NCBI GenBank assembly: GCA_902768985.1
Contig: CACXNA010000008.1
Span: 124,001 to 188,000 of the forward strand
Source: an uncultured Bacteroidia bacterium
Lineage (GTDB): Bacteria; Bacteroidota; Bacteroidia; Bacteroidales; UBA932
Direction of reading: 5' to 3'
Length of the DNA stretch: 64,000 nucleotides
The position numbers and the translations under genes are program-made. Numbering within the stretch: position 1 is the first letter of the stretch; every line of letters starts with the position of its first letter. This document shows, piece after piece, positions 23,752 to 32,378 of this stretch. The notes beneath the pieces are model-generated. The model saw only the letters and a program-made list of their open reading frames with translations. It was not told the origin of the DNA and ran no database searches.

Positions 23752-25920
23752 ATGCAGGTACTCAAGTTCGGAGGCAGTTCGGTCGCGGACGCGACCCGCA
23801 TGTCCCAGGTGATCGATATCGTGCAGGCCGCCGTGGCGCGCGACCGCACCATCCTGGTCAGTTCAGCCATCAGCGGCTGTACGGACGCGCTGATCGCCAT
23901 CGGCCAGGAGCAGGATCCCGCGGCCCGCGCGCAGCAGATCGACGCGTTGCGCAGCCGGCACCACGGCATCGCCCGGCGCCTCTTCACGGGCGTCGAGCGC
24001 GACGCCATGATCGCGGAGCTGGACGGCCTCTTCGAGGAATTGTCCGCCGCGCCCGCCGAGGCCTGCGTGACCTTCGGTGAGCTCTTTTCCACGCGCATCC
24101 TGGCGCGCAAGTTCGCCTGCGAGGACGTCCCCACGAAGTGGCTGGATTCCCGCCAGCTCGTGCGCACGCTCGGCGGCGTCGTGGCCGAAGGCCTGACCTA
24201 CGCGAATATTCTTTCCGCGGTGACCGCGGCGCCTGAGGTGCGGCTCTTCGTCGCGCCGGGCTTCATCGCTTCCGACGGCGACGGCCGCGTGACCACGCTC
24301 GGCCGCGGTGGCTCCGACTACAGCGCCGCGCTCTTCGCCGCCGGCGCCAAGGCCTCCGCGCTCGAGATCTGGACCGATGTGCCCGGCATGATGACCGCCA
24401 ACCCGAAGGTCGTCCCGGCCGCCGTCAGCATCCCCGACATTTCCTACAAGGCCGCCCTGACCCTCGCGGAGAACGGCGCCAAGGTGCTTTACGCACCGAC
24501 GGTGAAGCCCGCGATGGAGGCGGGCATCGCCTTCTCGATCAAGAATACCTTCGATCCCAAGCATCCCGGCACGCTCGTGTCCGGCCGTCCGGCCGTGAAA
24601 GCGGGCGAGTGGATGGGCGTGACCAGCCTCAAGCACGCCGACAAGGGCGAGTCCGTGGTCTGCCTGGTCGGCGAATCGATCCCGTCCCGCGCCTCCGCCG
24701 CGGTCCGCATCCTCGCGGCGCTCTCCGAGGCCGGCATCCAGCCGCTCGGCGAGGTCACGGGAGAGGGCGACGCGTTCTTCATCCGCGTGCGCCCGACCGT
24801 CGAGAACGCCGCCGTGGGCGCCATCCACCGGGAGTTCTTCGAGGCCCGGGCCGTGACCGTGATCCCCGTGTTCATCGCGGGCTACGGGGCCGTGGGCCAC
24901 GAGCTGGTGCGCCTGGTCGGCCTGAGCGCCGACCGCATCGCGGCGCGCCGCGGCCGCTCCATCCGCATCATCGGCCTGGCCAACAGCCGCCGCTTCACGG
25001 TAGACCTGCGCGGCATCCGGCCCGAAGAGGCCGACGCCCGGCTCGAGGCCGGGGAGAACGCCGCCGGCGGCGCCTTCGTCGACGCCGTGCTCGCCTGCGC
25101 GCCGCGCGGCGCCGTGTTCGTGGACTGCACGAACGACGAGCGCCTGCACGAGCGCTACGCCGAGCTCTTCCGCGGCGGGCTTAACATCGTGACCTCCAAC
25201 CGCCGCTCCCTGGCCCTGCCTTTCGTGCAGTACGCCGCCCTCAAGGCGGAGGCCCGCCAGAACGGCGCCTTCTTCCGCTACGACACCACGGTGGGTAACT
25301 CCCTGCCGATCCTGGAGTCCATCGCCAGCGACGCCAACTGCAGCGACGGCATCGAAGCCATCGAGGCCGTGGTCTCCTGCACCCTGAACTATATCATCAC
25401 GGGCTACGACGGCGCCAAGCGCGACAGCCTCGCGACCCTGCTGCGCCGTGCGCAGGACGAGGGTCTGACCGAGGCCGACCCGCGCACCGACCTGGGCGGC
25501 AAGGATGTGCTCCGCAAGCTGCTCATCCTGGCCCGCGAGGCCGGCGTGCCGCTCGAAGCGGACGACGTGGAGATCACGCCGATGCTCGGCCCCGAATTCT
25601 TCGGCTGCCCGCTGGATGAATTCTACGCCAAACTGGCGGAATACGAACCGAAGTTCGTCGCCCTGGAGGCGGAACTGGACGCCGTCGACGAGCGGCGCCG
25701 CTTCGTGGCCTCCCTGCGCCGCGACCCGGCCGCCCGCCACGGCTACCGCGCCGAGATCAAGATGCAGCGCTTCGGCCCCGACAGCCCCTTCTACTGGATC
25801 AGCGGCACGGAGAACGTGACCCTGGTCCGCAGCGAATACTCCGCGCCGCTGGTCATCAAAGGCGCGGGCGAGGGCGTCCGCCTGGCCGCCACCGGCATTA
25901 TCAAAGACATCTTAATGTAG
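23752..25920 (+). CDS. thrA: Bifunctional aspartokinase / homoserine dehydrogenase
   Basis: 722 residues; ThrA is usually about 810-820, and the shortfall lies in the regulatory middle, where only one ACT domain (about residues 300-365, VCLVGESIPSRASAAVRILA) is clear. N-terminal aspartokinase has KFGGSSV and TTLGRGGSDYSAAL; the C-terminal homoserine dehydrogenase has the GYGAVGHELVRL Rossmann motif and GGKDVLRKLLILAREAG with the catalytic Lys. Makes aspartyl phosphate and reduces aspartate semialdehyde to homoserine. Its place directly before dapE-like and dapB ties it to lysine and diaminopimelate supply. The aspartate semialdehyde dehydrogenase gene is not in the window. Confidence 0.93.
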   Translation: MQVLKFGGSSVADATRMSQVIDIVQAAVARDRTILVSSAISGCTDALIAIGQEQDPAARAQQIDALRSRHHGIARRLFTGVERDAMIAELDGLFEELSAAPAEACVTFGELFSTRILARKFACEDVPTKWLDSRQLVRTLGGVVAEGLTYANILSAVTAAPEVRLFVAPGFIASDGDGRVTTLGRGGSDYSAALFAAGAKASALEIWTDVPGMMTANPKVVPAAVSIPDISYKAALTLAENGAKVLYAPTVKPAMEAGIAFSIKNTFDPKHPGTLVSGRPAVKAGEWMGVTSLKHADKGESVVCLVGESIPSRASAAVRILAALSEAGIQPLGEVTGEGDAFFIRVRPTVENAAVGAIHREFFEARAVTVIPVFIAGYGAVGHELVRLVGLSADRIAARRGRSIRIIGLANSRRFTVDLRGIRPEEADARLEAGENAAGGAFVDAVLACAPRGAVFVDCTNDERLHERYAELFRGGLNIVTSNRRSLALPFVQYAALKAEARQNGAFFRYDTTVGNSLPILESIASDANCSDGIEAIEAVVSCTLNYIITGYDGAKRDSLATLLRRAQDEGLTEADPRTDLGGKDVLRKLLILAREAGVPLEADDVEITPMLGPEFFGCPLDEFYAKLAEYEPKFVALEAELDAVDERRRFVASLRRDPAARHGYRAEIKMQRFGPDSPFYWISGTENVTLVRSEYSAPLVIKGAGEGVRLAATGIIKDILM

Positions 25921-25923
25921 TGT

Positions 25924-26901
25924 ATGGAGCTTTTTCGTCAAATCCTTTCCTTCGACTCCACCTCCGGCAGTGAGCGGGAGCTGGGGCAGTGGCTCGCCGA
26001 GCACCTGGAGGCGCCCTTCGTGGAGACCTTCGAGGTCGGTGACGGCACGCTGAATGTGCTGTTGCGCTGGAGCGAGACGCCCCGCGTGGTGTACTGCTCG
26101 CACATGGACACGGTCCCGCCCTACATCCCGCCGACCTTCACCGACGACCGCGTCCTCGGGCGCGGCACCTGCGACGCCAAGGGGCAGTTCTACGCGATGT
26201 ACCGCGCCTGCCAGCGCCTGGCGGCCGCGGGGGAGAAGGATTTCGCCCTGCTCATCGTGAGCGGGGAGGAGACGGGCTCCTGGGGCGCCAAGGCCTTTTC
26301 GAAGACGGGCTTCACCGCGCCGCTGCTGGTCGTGGGCGAGCCCACGGACAACTGCATGGTGAGCGCCTCCAAGGGCACCAAGCGCTTTGACCTGACCTTC
26401 ACCGGCAAGGCTTTCCATTCCGGCTATCCGGAGCATGGCCTGAGCGCCGTGGAGCTCTTCGTCGACTTCATGAACGCGCTGCGCGCGGCCGGTTTCCCCG
26501 ACGACCCGGTGCTAGGTCCCACCACCTGGAACGTCGGCCACCTGGTCAGCGACAATCCCCAGAATATTCTCAGCCCGGAACTGAGCTGCCGGCTGTATTT
26601 CCGCACCACCTTCGCCTCCGACGACGCCGTGGTGGCATGGATGCGTGCGCAGGCCTCCGACCGCCTCCGGGTGGAGGAGATCGGCGGCGACGCCCCCGCG
26701 CGCTACTTTACGCTCCCGGGCTTCCCCACGAAGCCGGTCGCCTTCGGCAGCGACGCTCCCCACCTGACGGGCTTCGCGCAGAAGATCATCTGCGGGCCGG
26801 GCACGATCACCGTCGCGCACCGCGACGACGAATTCCTGTCCCTGTCCGATTTCCAACAAGCTATTAACAATTACGTCAAGATATATGAAAGTTATCATTA
26901 G
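25924..26901 (+). CDS. M20 family metallohydrolase, DapE-like by context
   Basis: 325 residues. Metal ligands of the M20 family are visible: His in YCSHMDTVPP, bridging Asp in GRGTCDAKGQ, catalytic Glu pair in VSGEETGSWGAK, and the C-terminal His in VAHRDDEFLS. Dimerisation lid domain lies between. The family includes succinyl-diaminopimelate desuccinylase (DapE), acetylornithine deacetylase (ArgE) and LysK; sequence alone does not separate them. Located between thrA and dapB in one operon, and with dapD present elsewhere in the window, DapE is the best guess. ATG 25924 is 3 bases after the thrA stop; the 3' end overlaps dapB by 17 bases. Confidence 0.8.
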   Translation: MELFRQILSFDSTSGSERELGQWLAEHLEAPFVETFEVGDGTLNVLLRWSETPRVVYCSHMDTVPPYIPPTFTDDRVLGRGTCDAKGQFYAMYRACQRLAAAGEKDFALLIVSGEETGSWGAKAFSKTGFTAPLLVVGEPTDNCMVSASKGTKRFDLTFTGKAFHSGYPEHGLSAVELFVDFMNALRAAGFPDDPVLGPTTWNVGHLVSDNPQNILSPELSCRLYFRTTFASDDAVVAWMRAQASDRLRVEEIGGDAPARYFTLPGFPTKPVAFGSDAPHLTGFAQKIICGPGTITVAHRDDEFLSLSDFQQAINNYVKIYESYH

Positions 26902-27547
26902 CGGTTACGGCAAGATGGGCCACATGATCGAGGCCGTCCTGCAGCGTCGCGGCATCGAGCTCGTGTGCGCCTCCGAAGACATCTGCGCCATTCCTGTGGA
27001 CGTGGCGCGCGAGTGCGTTTGCATCGACTTCACGACCCCGGATGCATTCCGGGCCAATTATAAGACCCTTGCGGCCAACTTCAAGGCCGTCGTCGTGGGC
27101 ACCACCGGCTGGTACGACATGAAGGAGGACGTTTTCGCCGCCTTCGAGGCCGCCGGCACGCCGCTGATCTGGGGCTCCAACTATTCCGTCGGTGTGATCG
27201 CCCTGTTCGCGGGCATCGCGCGCGCCTGCCAGGTGCTCAAGGGCCACGGCTACACCCCGCACGTCGAGGAGATCCACCACATCCACAAGCTGGACGCCCC
27301 CAGCGGCACGGCCAAGAGCATCGGCGTGCTGATTTCGGACTTCCTGGGCGAGGAGCCGAAGATCGACTCCCAGCGCATCGGCGAGGTCCCCGGCACGCAC
27401 ATCGCCGAATTCCTCTCCGAGGTGGACAAGCTGACCTTCACCCACGAAGCCTTCTCCCGCCAGGGCTTCGCGGAAGGCGCCGTCGATGCCGCCCTCATGA
27501 CCGAAGGCCTGACCGGCTGCCATGAGTTCAAGGACTTGATTCTGTAG
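26885..27547 (+). CDS. dapB: 4-hydroxy-tetrahydrodipicolinate reductase
   Basis: 220 residues, shorter than the E. coli enzyme (273) but usual for Bacteroidales. N-terminal nucleotide-binding MKVIISGYGKMGHMIEAVL, the GTTGW loop and the catalytic signature EEIHHIHKLDAPSGTAKS with the His pair and Lys are present. Reduces the DapA product with NAD(P)H in the diaminopimelate route. Last gene of the aspS operon; terminator follows 15 bases after the stop. Confidence 0.95.
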   Translation: MKVIISGYGKMGHMIEAVLQRRGIELVCASEDICAIPVDVARECVCIDFTTPDAFRANYKTLAANFKAVVVGTTGWYDMKEDVFAAFEAAGTPLIWGSNYSVGVIALFAGIARACQVLKGHGYTPHVEEIHHIHKLDAPSGTAKSIGVLISDFLGEEPKIDSQRIGEVPGTHIAEFLSEVDKLTFTHEAFSRQGFAEGAVDAALMTEGLTGCHEFKDLIL

Positions 27548-27562
27548 GTCTTACACGTAACG

Positions 27563-27592
27563 AAAAACCCCGCCAATTCGGCGGGGTTTTTT
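27563..27592. terminator. Bidirectional rho-independent terminator
   Basis: AAAAACCCCGCC (27563-27574), 5-base loop, GGCGGGGTTTTTT (27580-27592). Serves dapB on the plus strand and the tRNA on the minus strand. Confidence 0.9.
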
Positions 27593-27597
27593 GGTAG

Positions 27598-27672
27598 TGA
27601 GGCTTAGCAGATTTGAACTGCTGACCTCTTGCCTGTCAAGCAAGCGCTCTGAACCAACTGAGCTAAAGCCTC
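27598..27672 (-). tRNA. tRNA-Val (anticodon GAC)
   Basis: 75 bases folding into a full cloverleaf: acceptor stem GAGGCTT/AAGCCTC, D-arm GCTC/GAGC, anticodon stem CTTGC/GCAAG with loop TTGACAG, T-arm AGCAG-TTCAAAT-CTGCT. Bases 34-36 of the loop are GAC, which reads GUC and GUU valine codons. CCA is not encoded. The gene is single and ends at a bidirectional terminator. Confidence 0.9.
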
Positions 27673-27683
27673 GTTTGGGATTG

Positions 27684-27691
27684 CAAAGATA
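27684..27691 (-). promoter_or_regulatory. TAnnTTTG promoter box of tRNA-Val
   Basis: TATCTTTG, 11 bases upstream of the mature tRNA 5' end. Confidence 0.65.
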
Positions 27692-27732
27692 CAACTTTTT
27701 TCGAATATCCAAAAAAAGATTCCGGGTCCGGG

Positions 27733-28374
27733 TCAGTTTCCCGCCTGGGGCCGAAGCGGGTATTCTTTGCTGAAGGTGATGATCACCTCCCGGTAACCCA
27801 TGGCGGACAGGAGGCGGCGGAGGTGGGCTTCGGCGGAAAGTTCCGCCTGGTCCAGGATGCCCTCCGCGAGGGCGTCGGCCTGCAGGCGCTGCTTGGCCTG
27901 CAGCAGGATGGCCGTCGTTTCCTCGTGGTTCCGATGGCCGGAGAAGTGTTCATAATCGGCGGGATTGAGCACCACGTCCAGGATTTCGACAGGCGGCAGG
28001 ATAAGGTGCAGGGTGTCGCCGGAGAGGGAGAAATCGCTCGCCTGGATCTTGGTCAGGTCGAAGCCGGCGCGCACGCGCCCCTTGCAAATGATGACGAAAT
28101 CGACGCTGCCGGTCAGGCGGTTCAGGCCGCTGGCGCGCATCAGTTCGCCGAAGGGGGTTTCGTCCCGGTCAGTCAGGACCAGCTCCTCGTAAAAGCCGGC
28201 ACTGGACAGTTCGCCGATGCTGCGCACCTGCTCCACGACGGCCGCCGTGCGCTCAATCTCCAGTTCGCGGGCGCGCTCCTTGCGCCGAGGCGCGAGCAGC
28301 AGCAGAATGAGGATGGCCAGCAGCAGCGAGAGCGGCAGCAGGTAGCTGAGCGGTATGCGGATCTCCTTGCTCAT
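27733..28374 (-). CDS. DUF4230 membrane-anchored protein
   Basis: 213 residues. One N-terminal membrane helix (YLLPLSLLLAILILLLLAP) then a soluble domain of the DUF4230 type: a strand with FVIICKGRVRAGFDLTKI, PPVEILDVVLNPADYEHFSG, and a C-terminal helix rich in Ala/Leu/Glu. DUF4230 proteins are common in Bacteroidota and of unknown function. It overlaps the next DUF4230 gene by ATGA, suggesting that the two products act together. Confidence 0.75.
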   Translation of the reverse strand: MSKEIRIPLSYLLPLSLLLAILILLLLAPRRKERARELEIERTAAVVEQVRSIGELSSAGFYEELVLTDRDETPFGELMRASGLNRLTGSVDFVIICKGRVRAGFDLTKIQASDFSLSGDTLHLILPPVEILDVVLNPADYEHFSGHRNHEETTAILLQAKQRLQADALAEGILDQAELSAEAHLRRLLSAMGYREVIITFSKEYPLRPQAGN

Positions 28375-28940
28375 TCGAAACTGATCTGGACGTTCGTAAA
28401 GCCCATCTGCTCCAGCATCGGGCGGAAAAACTCAAGTGCATTCTCCTCCGCCTCGGCGAGGATGCCCATCGAGGGGATGTCCCGCAGGATGTCGCGCTCC
28501 CCCTGCTTCAGCAGGGCCTGGCGCTCCTGGTCGCTGAATTTCTGGCGGAAGCCGGTCACGTCCTCGTACTCGAGGCGGATCTCCTCCGGCGGCAGGTTGA
28601 GGGAAAGGACGGTCGCATGCGGCAGAACCAGCGAGACGGAGCGCGTGCTCTCGTCCACCACGATCTTGTCAAGCGACAGGTTCTTCAGGTTGATCCCGGC
28701 CTTGATATAGGCCGTGCAGGAAAAGAGGATGCGGCGGTTGCCGATCTTGAACCACTCGCCTTCGTCGCGGGCGCGGACGGCCTTGCGGACGGTATACTCG
28801 ACCGTCCCCAGCTCCGCGCTTCGACTCAGCGTGGAGAGGCGCTGCATGACTTGCTGCTGGAGCGACGGTCCGTGTGCGCAGGCCGTCAGCAGCACCATAA
28901 GTGTCGCCAGCAGGGCAGTCCGTATGCGGAAGGCGGGCAT
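28371..28940 (-). CDS. DUF4230 lipoprotein, paralogue of the next gene
   Basis: 189 residues. Lipoprotein signal with lipobox LLTAC (Cys at residue 21). The rest follows the same plan as the downstream protein: RILFSCTAYIKAGINLKNLS, LPHATVLSLNLPPEEI and a long C-terminal helix ending in GFTNVQISF, parallel to GYREVIITF there. Tandem duplication with one copy lipid-anchored and one membrane-helix-anchored is inferred. Function unknown. Confidence 0.75.
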   Translation of the reverse strand: MPAFRIRTALLATLMVLLTACAHGPSLQQQVMQRLSTLSRSAELGTVEYTVRKAVRARDEGEWFKIGNRRILFSCTAYIKAGINLKNLSLDKIVVDESTRSVSLVLPHATVLSLNLPPEEIRLEYEDVTGFRQKFSDQERQALLKQGERDILRDIPSMGILAEAEENALEFFRPMLEQMGFTNVQISFE

Positions 28941-28950
28941 GCCGAAGGAA

Positions 28951-29655
28951 TTATTCGGACCAGTAGGTGATGACGCGGCGCTGGCGAAGCTCGCTGGACG
29001 TCGTTTCGACCTCCGGCTCCACGTTCTCCTCCCAGGGCTCTTCCCAGCATTTGGTCTCCGTGAGGACCGTGCGCTCGATCCAGTTGCCCTTGGCGTCGAA
29101 TTCCGTGTAGATGTAGGTGATGGTGCTTTCTTCGTTCCAGCCCTCGGAGGCGCTCACGTCCTTGGAGGAGGAAGGATAGACATTATTGCCCTCGAACGTG
29201 TTCGTGCGGGTCAGCTCCCACTCCCAGCCGGTGAGTTCTTCGGTCACGGGGCGGCCCTGGGCGTCGTAGCTGTATTTGGCGGCGAAGAAGTCCATGATGT
29301 CGAACTCTTCATCGCCCCAGTCCTCGAAGGAGGTGCTGTCGTAGGAGGTGATGTGGCCTTTCATGTCGCGGAGGAGCTCCGTGCCGGGGACGCGGGGATT
29401 GGTCAGCAGGCCGTCCGCGTCGTACTGGTAGGTGTGGCCGTATTCATCCTGGGTCACGCGACCCTGCGCGTCGAAGGTGTACTCCAGCGTACCTTCCACG
29501 GCGCCGGTCTCTTCTTCTTCCAGGTCCATCACATAGAGGAAGACTTCCTTCACGTCGCCCTGGAAGCCGAAGGTGGTCACGTCCGAGGCGGTTTTGGGCT
29601 GGCAGGCCACGAGGCCAAGCAGCGCCACTAAGGTCAGAATGCTGTATTTTTTCAT
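28951..29655 (-). CDS. Lipoprotein with YD/RHS-like repeats
   Basis: 234 residues. Signal MKKYSILTLVALLGLVAC with lipobox Cys at 18. Motifs YTFDAQGRVTQDEYG, YQYDADGLLTN, YSYDAQGRPVTEEL and YTEFDAKGNWIERT are the Tyr-Asp repeat units of RHS/YD proteins, here only four and without a toxin or core domain. Small YD-repeat lipoproteins of this size are frequent in Bacteroidales with no known role. It stands 10 bases upstream of the DUF4230 pair and 16 bases after the aminotransferase. Confidence 0.7.
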   Translation of the reverse strand: MKKYSILTLVALLGLVACQPKTASDVTTFGFQGDVKEVFLYVMDLEEEETGAVEGTLEYTFDAQGRVTQDEYGHTYQYDADGLLTNPRVPGTELLRDMKGHITSYDSTSFEDWGDEEFDIMDFFAAKYSYDAQGRPVTEELTGWEWELTRTNTFEGNNVYPSSSKDVSASEGWNEESTITYIYTEFDAKGNWIERTVLTETKCWEEPWEENVEPEVETTSSELRQRRVITYWSE

Positions 29656-29671
29656 GGTAAATATTGGTTGG

Positions 29672-30793
29672 TTACTTCTGTTGGATGACTTCCGCGAGCA
29701 GCTTGATGCCGGCCTCCATCCGGGATGCGTCCAGGAAGGAGAAATTCATCCGCATCGTGTTGCGGTGCGAGCCGTCGGGATAGAAGAAGGAGCCGGCCAC
29801 GTAGGCGACCCCGGCCGACAGGGCGCGGTCGTAGAGCGCCACGGTGTCGAAGCCCTCCGGCAGGGTCAGGAAGAGGAACAGGCCCCCTTCCGGGTGCGTC
29901 CAGGAGACGCCTTCCGGCATGTATTTCTCGAGCAGCGAGAGCATCTTGTCGCGCTTGGTGCGGTAGAGGGCGATGCTCTTCTGCAGGTTGGCGTCGAGGG
30001 CGCCGCTGCCCATGAACTCCGCGGCCATGTACTGGTCCAGGATGGGCGGGCAGAGATCGAGCGACTGCTTGCAGACGTAGATCTGGTCGAGCAGCTCCAC
30101 GGGGCCGAGCATCCAGCCGAGGCGGAAGCCCGGGGCGAAAATCTTGGAGAAGCTGCCCAGGTGGAGGGTCCGCTCCGGCGCGAGCGAATAGATGGTCGGC
30201 ACCGGCTCGCCGCTGTAGCGGAGCTCCCGGTACGGGCTGTCTTCGACGATGAGGAAATCCTGCTCCCGCGCCAGCGCGACGAGCTTCTCGCGCTCTTCGA
30301 GCGTCATCGTTTCCCCGCTGGGGTTCTGGAAGTCCGGGATCACGTAGCAGAACTTCGCCTTTCCTTTATACTCTCCCAGGATGCGGATGTCTGCGCGGTA
30401 GGACTTGAAAGACTGCAGGGCGCCGAGGTAGGTCGGGGCGGTGGTCAGGATGACGTCGCCGGGGTTGATGAGCACGCGCGTGCAGACGTCGATGCCCTGC
30501 TGCGACGAGGTCGTGATCTGGACGTTCTCCAGCGCCACGCCGTAGCGCCGCGCGACGACTTCCCGCAGCTCCGGCACGCCCTGCGTCGCGCCGTACTGGA
30601 GCGCCTTGGCGCCGTATTTCTCGAGCACCTGCGCACTGATGCGGCGGATGTCGTCGATGGGGAAGGTAGCCGCGTCGGGATAGCCGCCGGCAAAGGAATA
30701 AATGGCCGAGAGATCCACTTTCTTGAAGATCTCGCGCACCGGGGAGCGCATGAAGGATCCTACGTCGTCGGAGAAGAATTTATCGTATTTCAT
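29672..30793 (-). CDS. PLP-dependent aminotransferase, candidate DapC
   Basis: 373 residues, fold type I. Family features: SFAGGYPDAATFP near the N-terminus, IPDFQNPSGETM, and LGSFSKIFAPGFRLGW with the PLP-binding Lys in SFSK. The closest families I recognise are LysN/2-aminoadipate aminotransferases and MocR-like enzymes without the HTH. It is the fourth gene of dapA-dapD-dapF-aminotransferase and overlaps dapF by 14 bases. The succinylase route needs an N-succinyl-L,L-diaminopimelate aminotransferase (DapC) after DapD, and no other candidate is in the window, so this role is proposed from context, not from sequence alone. Confidence 0.85.
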   Translation of the reverse strand: MKYDKFFSDDVGSFMRSPVREIFKKVDLSAIYSFAGGYPDAATFPIDDIRRISAQVLEKYGAKALQYGATQGVPELREVVARRYGVALENVQITTSSQQGIDVCTRVLINPGDVILTTAPTYLGALQSFKSYRADIRILGEYKGKAKFCYVIPDFQNPSGETMTLEEREKLVALAREQDFLIVEDSPYRELRYSGEPVPTIYSLAPERTLHLGSFSKIFAPGFRLGWMLGPVELLDQIYVCKQSLDLCPPILDQYMAAEFMGSGALDANLQKSIALYRTKRDKMLSLLEKYMPEGVSWTHPEGGLFLFLTLPEGFDTVALYDRALSAGVAYVAGSFFYPDGSHRNTMRMNFSFLDASRMEAGIKLLAEVIQQK

Positions 30794-31604
30794 CGGCAGG
30801 TCCGGTTAAGTAAACATCCGTGAAGCAGTTCTGTCCGGGGCGGAAATCCACCGCCAGCCGGGCGATCCGCGCCTGGATTCCGAAATGGACGGATACACCC
30901 GGAGAAACGGCAGCTGCCGGCCCTTCGAGGTACGCTGCGATGGCGGAAGCGGTGATGCCGGTGCCGCAGGCGAGCGTCTCCGCCTCCACACCCTTCTCGA
31001 AGGTGCGCACGCGCAACGTCCCGTCCGGATCGACCGACACGAAGTTGGCGTTGGCGCCGATGGGCGCGAAAAGCGGGTCCCAGCGCGCCTGGCGGCCTTC
31101 CGTCTCGACGTCGATGGCCTCGACGTCCGGCACGAAGCGCACAAAGTGGCGCGTGCCCGTGTCAAGGAACCAACCGTCCAGCGCGGGGCGGAACTCATGC
31201 ACATCGATCATCCGCAGGCGCACCGTCTTGAGATCGCCCTCGCGGGCGAGAATCTCCCCCGTATGCTCGCCGTCTGCGGCGGCGAAGCGGAACACGCGGC
31301 CGTCGGCCGGCTTCAGGCCGAGCGCGTCGGCAAACGCCACGATGCAGCGCCCGCCGTTCCCGCACATCATGCCGCCGGAGCCGTCGGAATTGTAATATTC
31401 CATCCGGAAATCATAGTCCGGATCCCCGGTCAGGATCATCAGCCCGTCGGCGCCGATGCGCCCGTCCGCGGCGGCGAAGCCCGTCCGGCGGTCGCACAGC
31501 GCGGCAATATGCTCCGGCGTCCGGAACTCGGAGACATCCTCCTTCCGGCCGTCCAGCACGACGAAGTCGTTGCCTGCCCCCGAATATTTATGGAGTTCGA
31601 TCAT
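30780..31604 (-). CDS. dapF: Diaminopimelate epimerase
   Basis: 274 residues. Converts L,L- to meso-diaminopimelate without cofactor. The two catalytic Cys are in MMCGNGGRC and LACGTGITASA, and the opening HKYSGAGNDFVVLDG binds substrate. The two pseudo-symmetric domains are complete. ATG 31604 adjoins the dapD stop at 31605. It supplies meso-diaminopimelate for peptidoglycan crosslinks and for lysine. Confidence 0.96.
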   Translation of the reverse strand: MIELHKYSGAGNDFVVLDGRKEDVSEFRTPEHIAALCDRRTGFAAADGRIGADGLMILTGDPDYDFRMEYYNSDGSGGMMCGNGGRCIVAFADALGLKPADGRVFRFAAADGEHTGEILAREGDLKTVRLRMIDVHEFRPALDGWFLDTGTRHFVRFVPDVEAIDVETEGRQARWDPLFAPIGANANFVSVDPDGTLRVRTFEKGVEAETLACGTGITASAIAAYLEGPAAAVSPGVSVHFGIQARIARLAVDFRPGQNCFTDVYLTGPADEIR

Positions 31605-32378
31605 TTAGCGAAGCAGGTCCTCCAGAACCACGGAACCGGCCGTCTTCTCGTCGCGGTACTTGACGATGACCGGGCAATAAAGCGACACGCCGCTGCCGGC
31701 ACCCGGGCCGCGCTTCAGCGGCTTGCTGCCGGACACGACCACGGCGCCGCGCGGCACGACCACGCGGCCGTCCGCGTTGCGCGGCACGAATTCGCCCGTC
31801 GTGGCGTCGAAGATGGCCGTGGCGGCGGTGATGATGACGCCGGAGGCGATCACCGCGCCTTCTTGCACGATGGTGCCCTCGTAGATGCCGCAGTTGCCGC
31901 CCACGAAAGCGCCGTCCTCGATGATGGTCGGCATGGCGCCGGCAGGCTCCAGCACGCCGCCGATCTGCGTGGCGGCGGAGATGTGGATGTTCTTTCCGAT
32001 CTGGGCGCAGGAACCGATGGTCACGTGGCTGTCCACCATGGTGCCGCTGTCGACATAGGCGCCGACGTTGATGTAGGACGGGGGCATGACGATGGCGCCG
32101 GGGGCCACGAAGGCGCCGCGGCGGATGCTCGTGCCGCCCGGCACGATGCGCACGCCGTCCTCCGGCTTGAAGGTCTTCACCGGGAAGGTGTCCTTGTCGA
32201 AGAAGGGGAACTGCCCCTGGGACATGTCCGTGACCTGGCCGAGCTTGAAGCCGGCGAGGATCACTTCCTTGACCTCGCGGTTCACCTTCCAGGCGCCGTT
32301 CACCTTCTCGGCGACGCGCAGCTGGCCGGCTTCCAGCGCGGCAATGACTTCTTCAAATCGCTCTCTGCTTATTTCCAT
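31605..32378 (-). CDS. dapD: Tetrahydrodipicolinate N-succinyltransferase
   Basis: 257 residues. Left-handed beta-helix hexapeptide transferase: MPPSYINVGAYVDSGTMVDS and GSCAQIGKNIHISAATQIGG are DapD hallmarks, and the C-terminal SGSKPLKRGP loop is conserved. Transfers succinyl from succinyl-CoA, committing the cell to the succinylase branch rather than the DapL or dehydrogenase shortcuts. Overlaps the dapA end by 10 bases. Confidence 0.95.
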   Translation of the reverse strand: MEISRERFEEVIAALEAGQLRVAEKVNGAWKVNREVKEVILAGFKLGQVTDMSQGQFPFFDKDTFPVKTFKPEDGVRIVPGGTSIRRGAFVAPGAIVMPPSYINVGAYVDSGTMVDSHVTIGSCAQIGKNIHISAATQIGGVLEPAGAMPTIIEDGAFVGGNCGIYEGTIVQEGAVIASGVIITAATAIFDATTGEFVPRNADGRVVVPRGAVVVSGSKPLKRGPGAGSGVSLYCPVIVKYRDEKTAGSVVLEDLLR

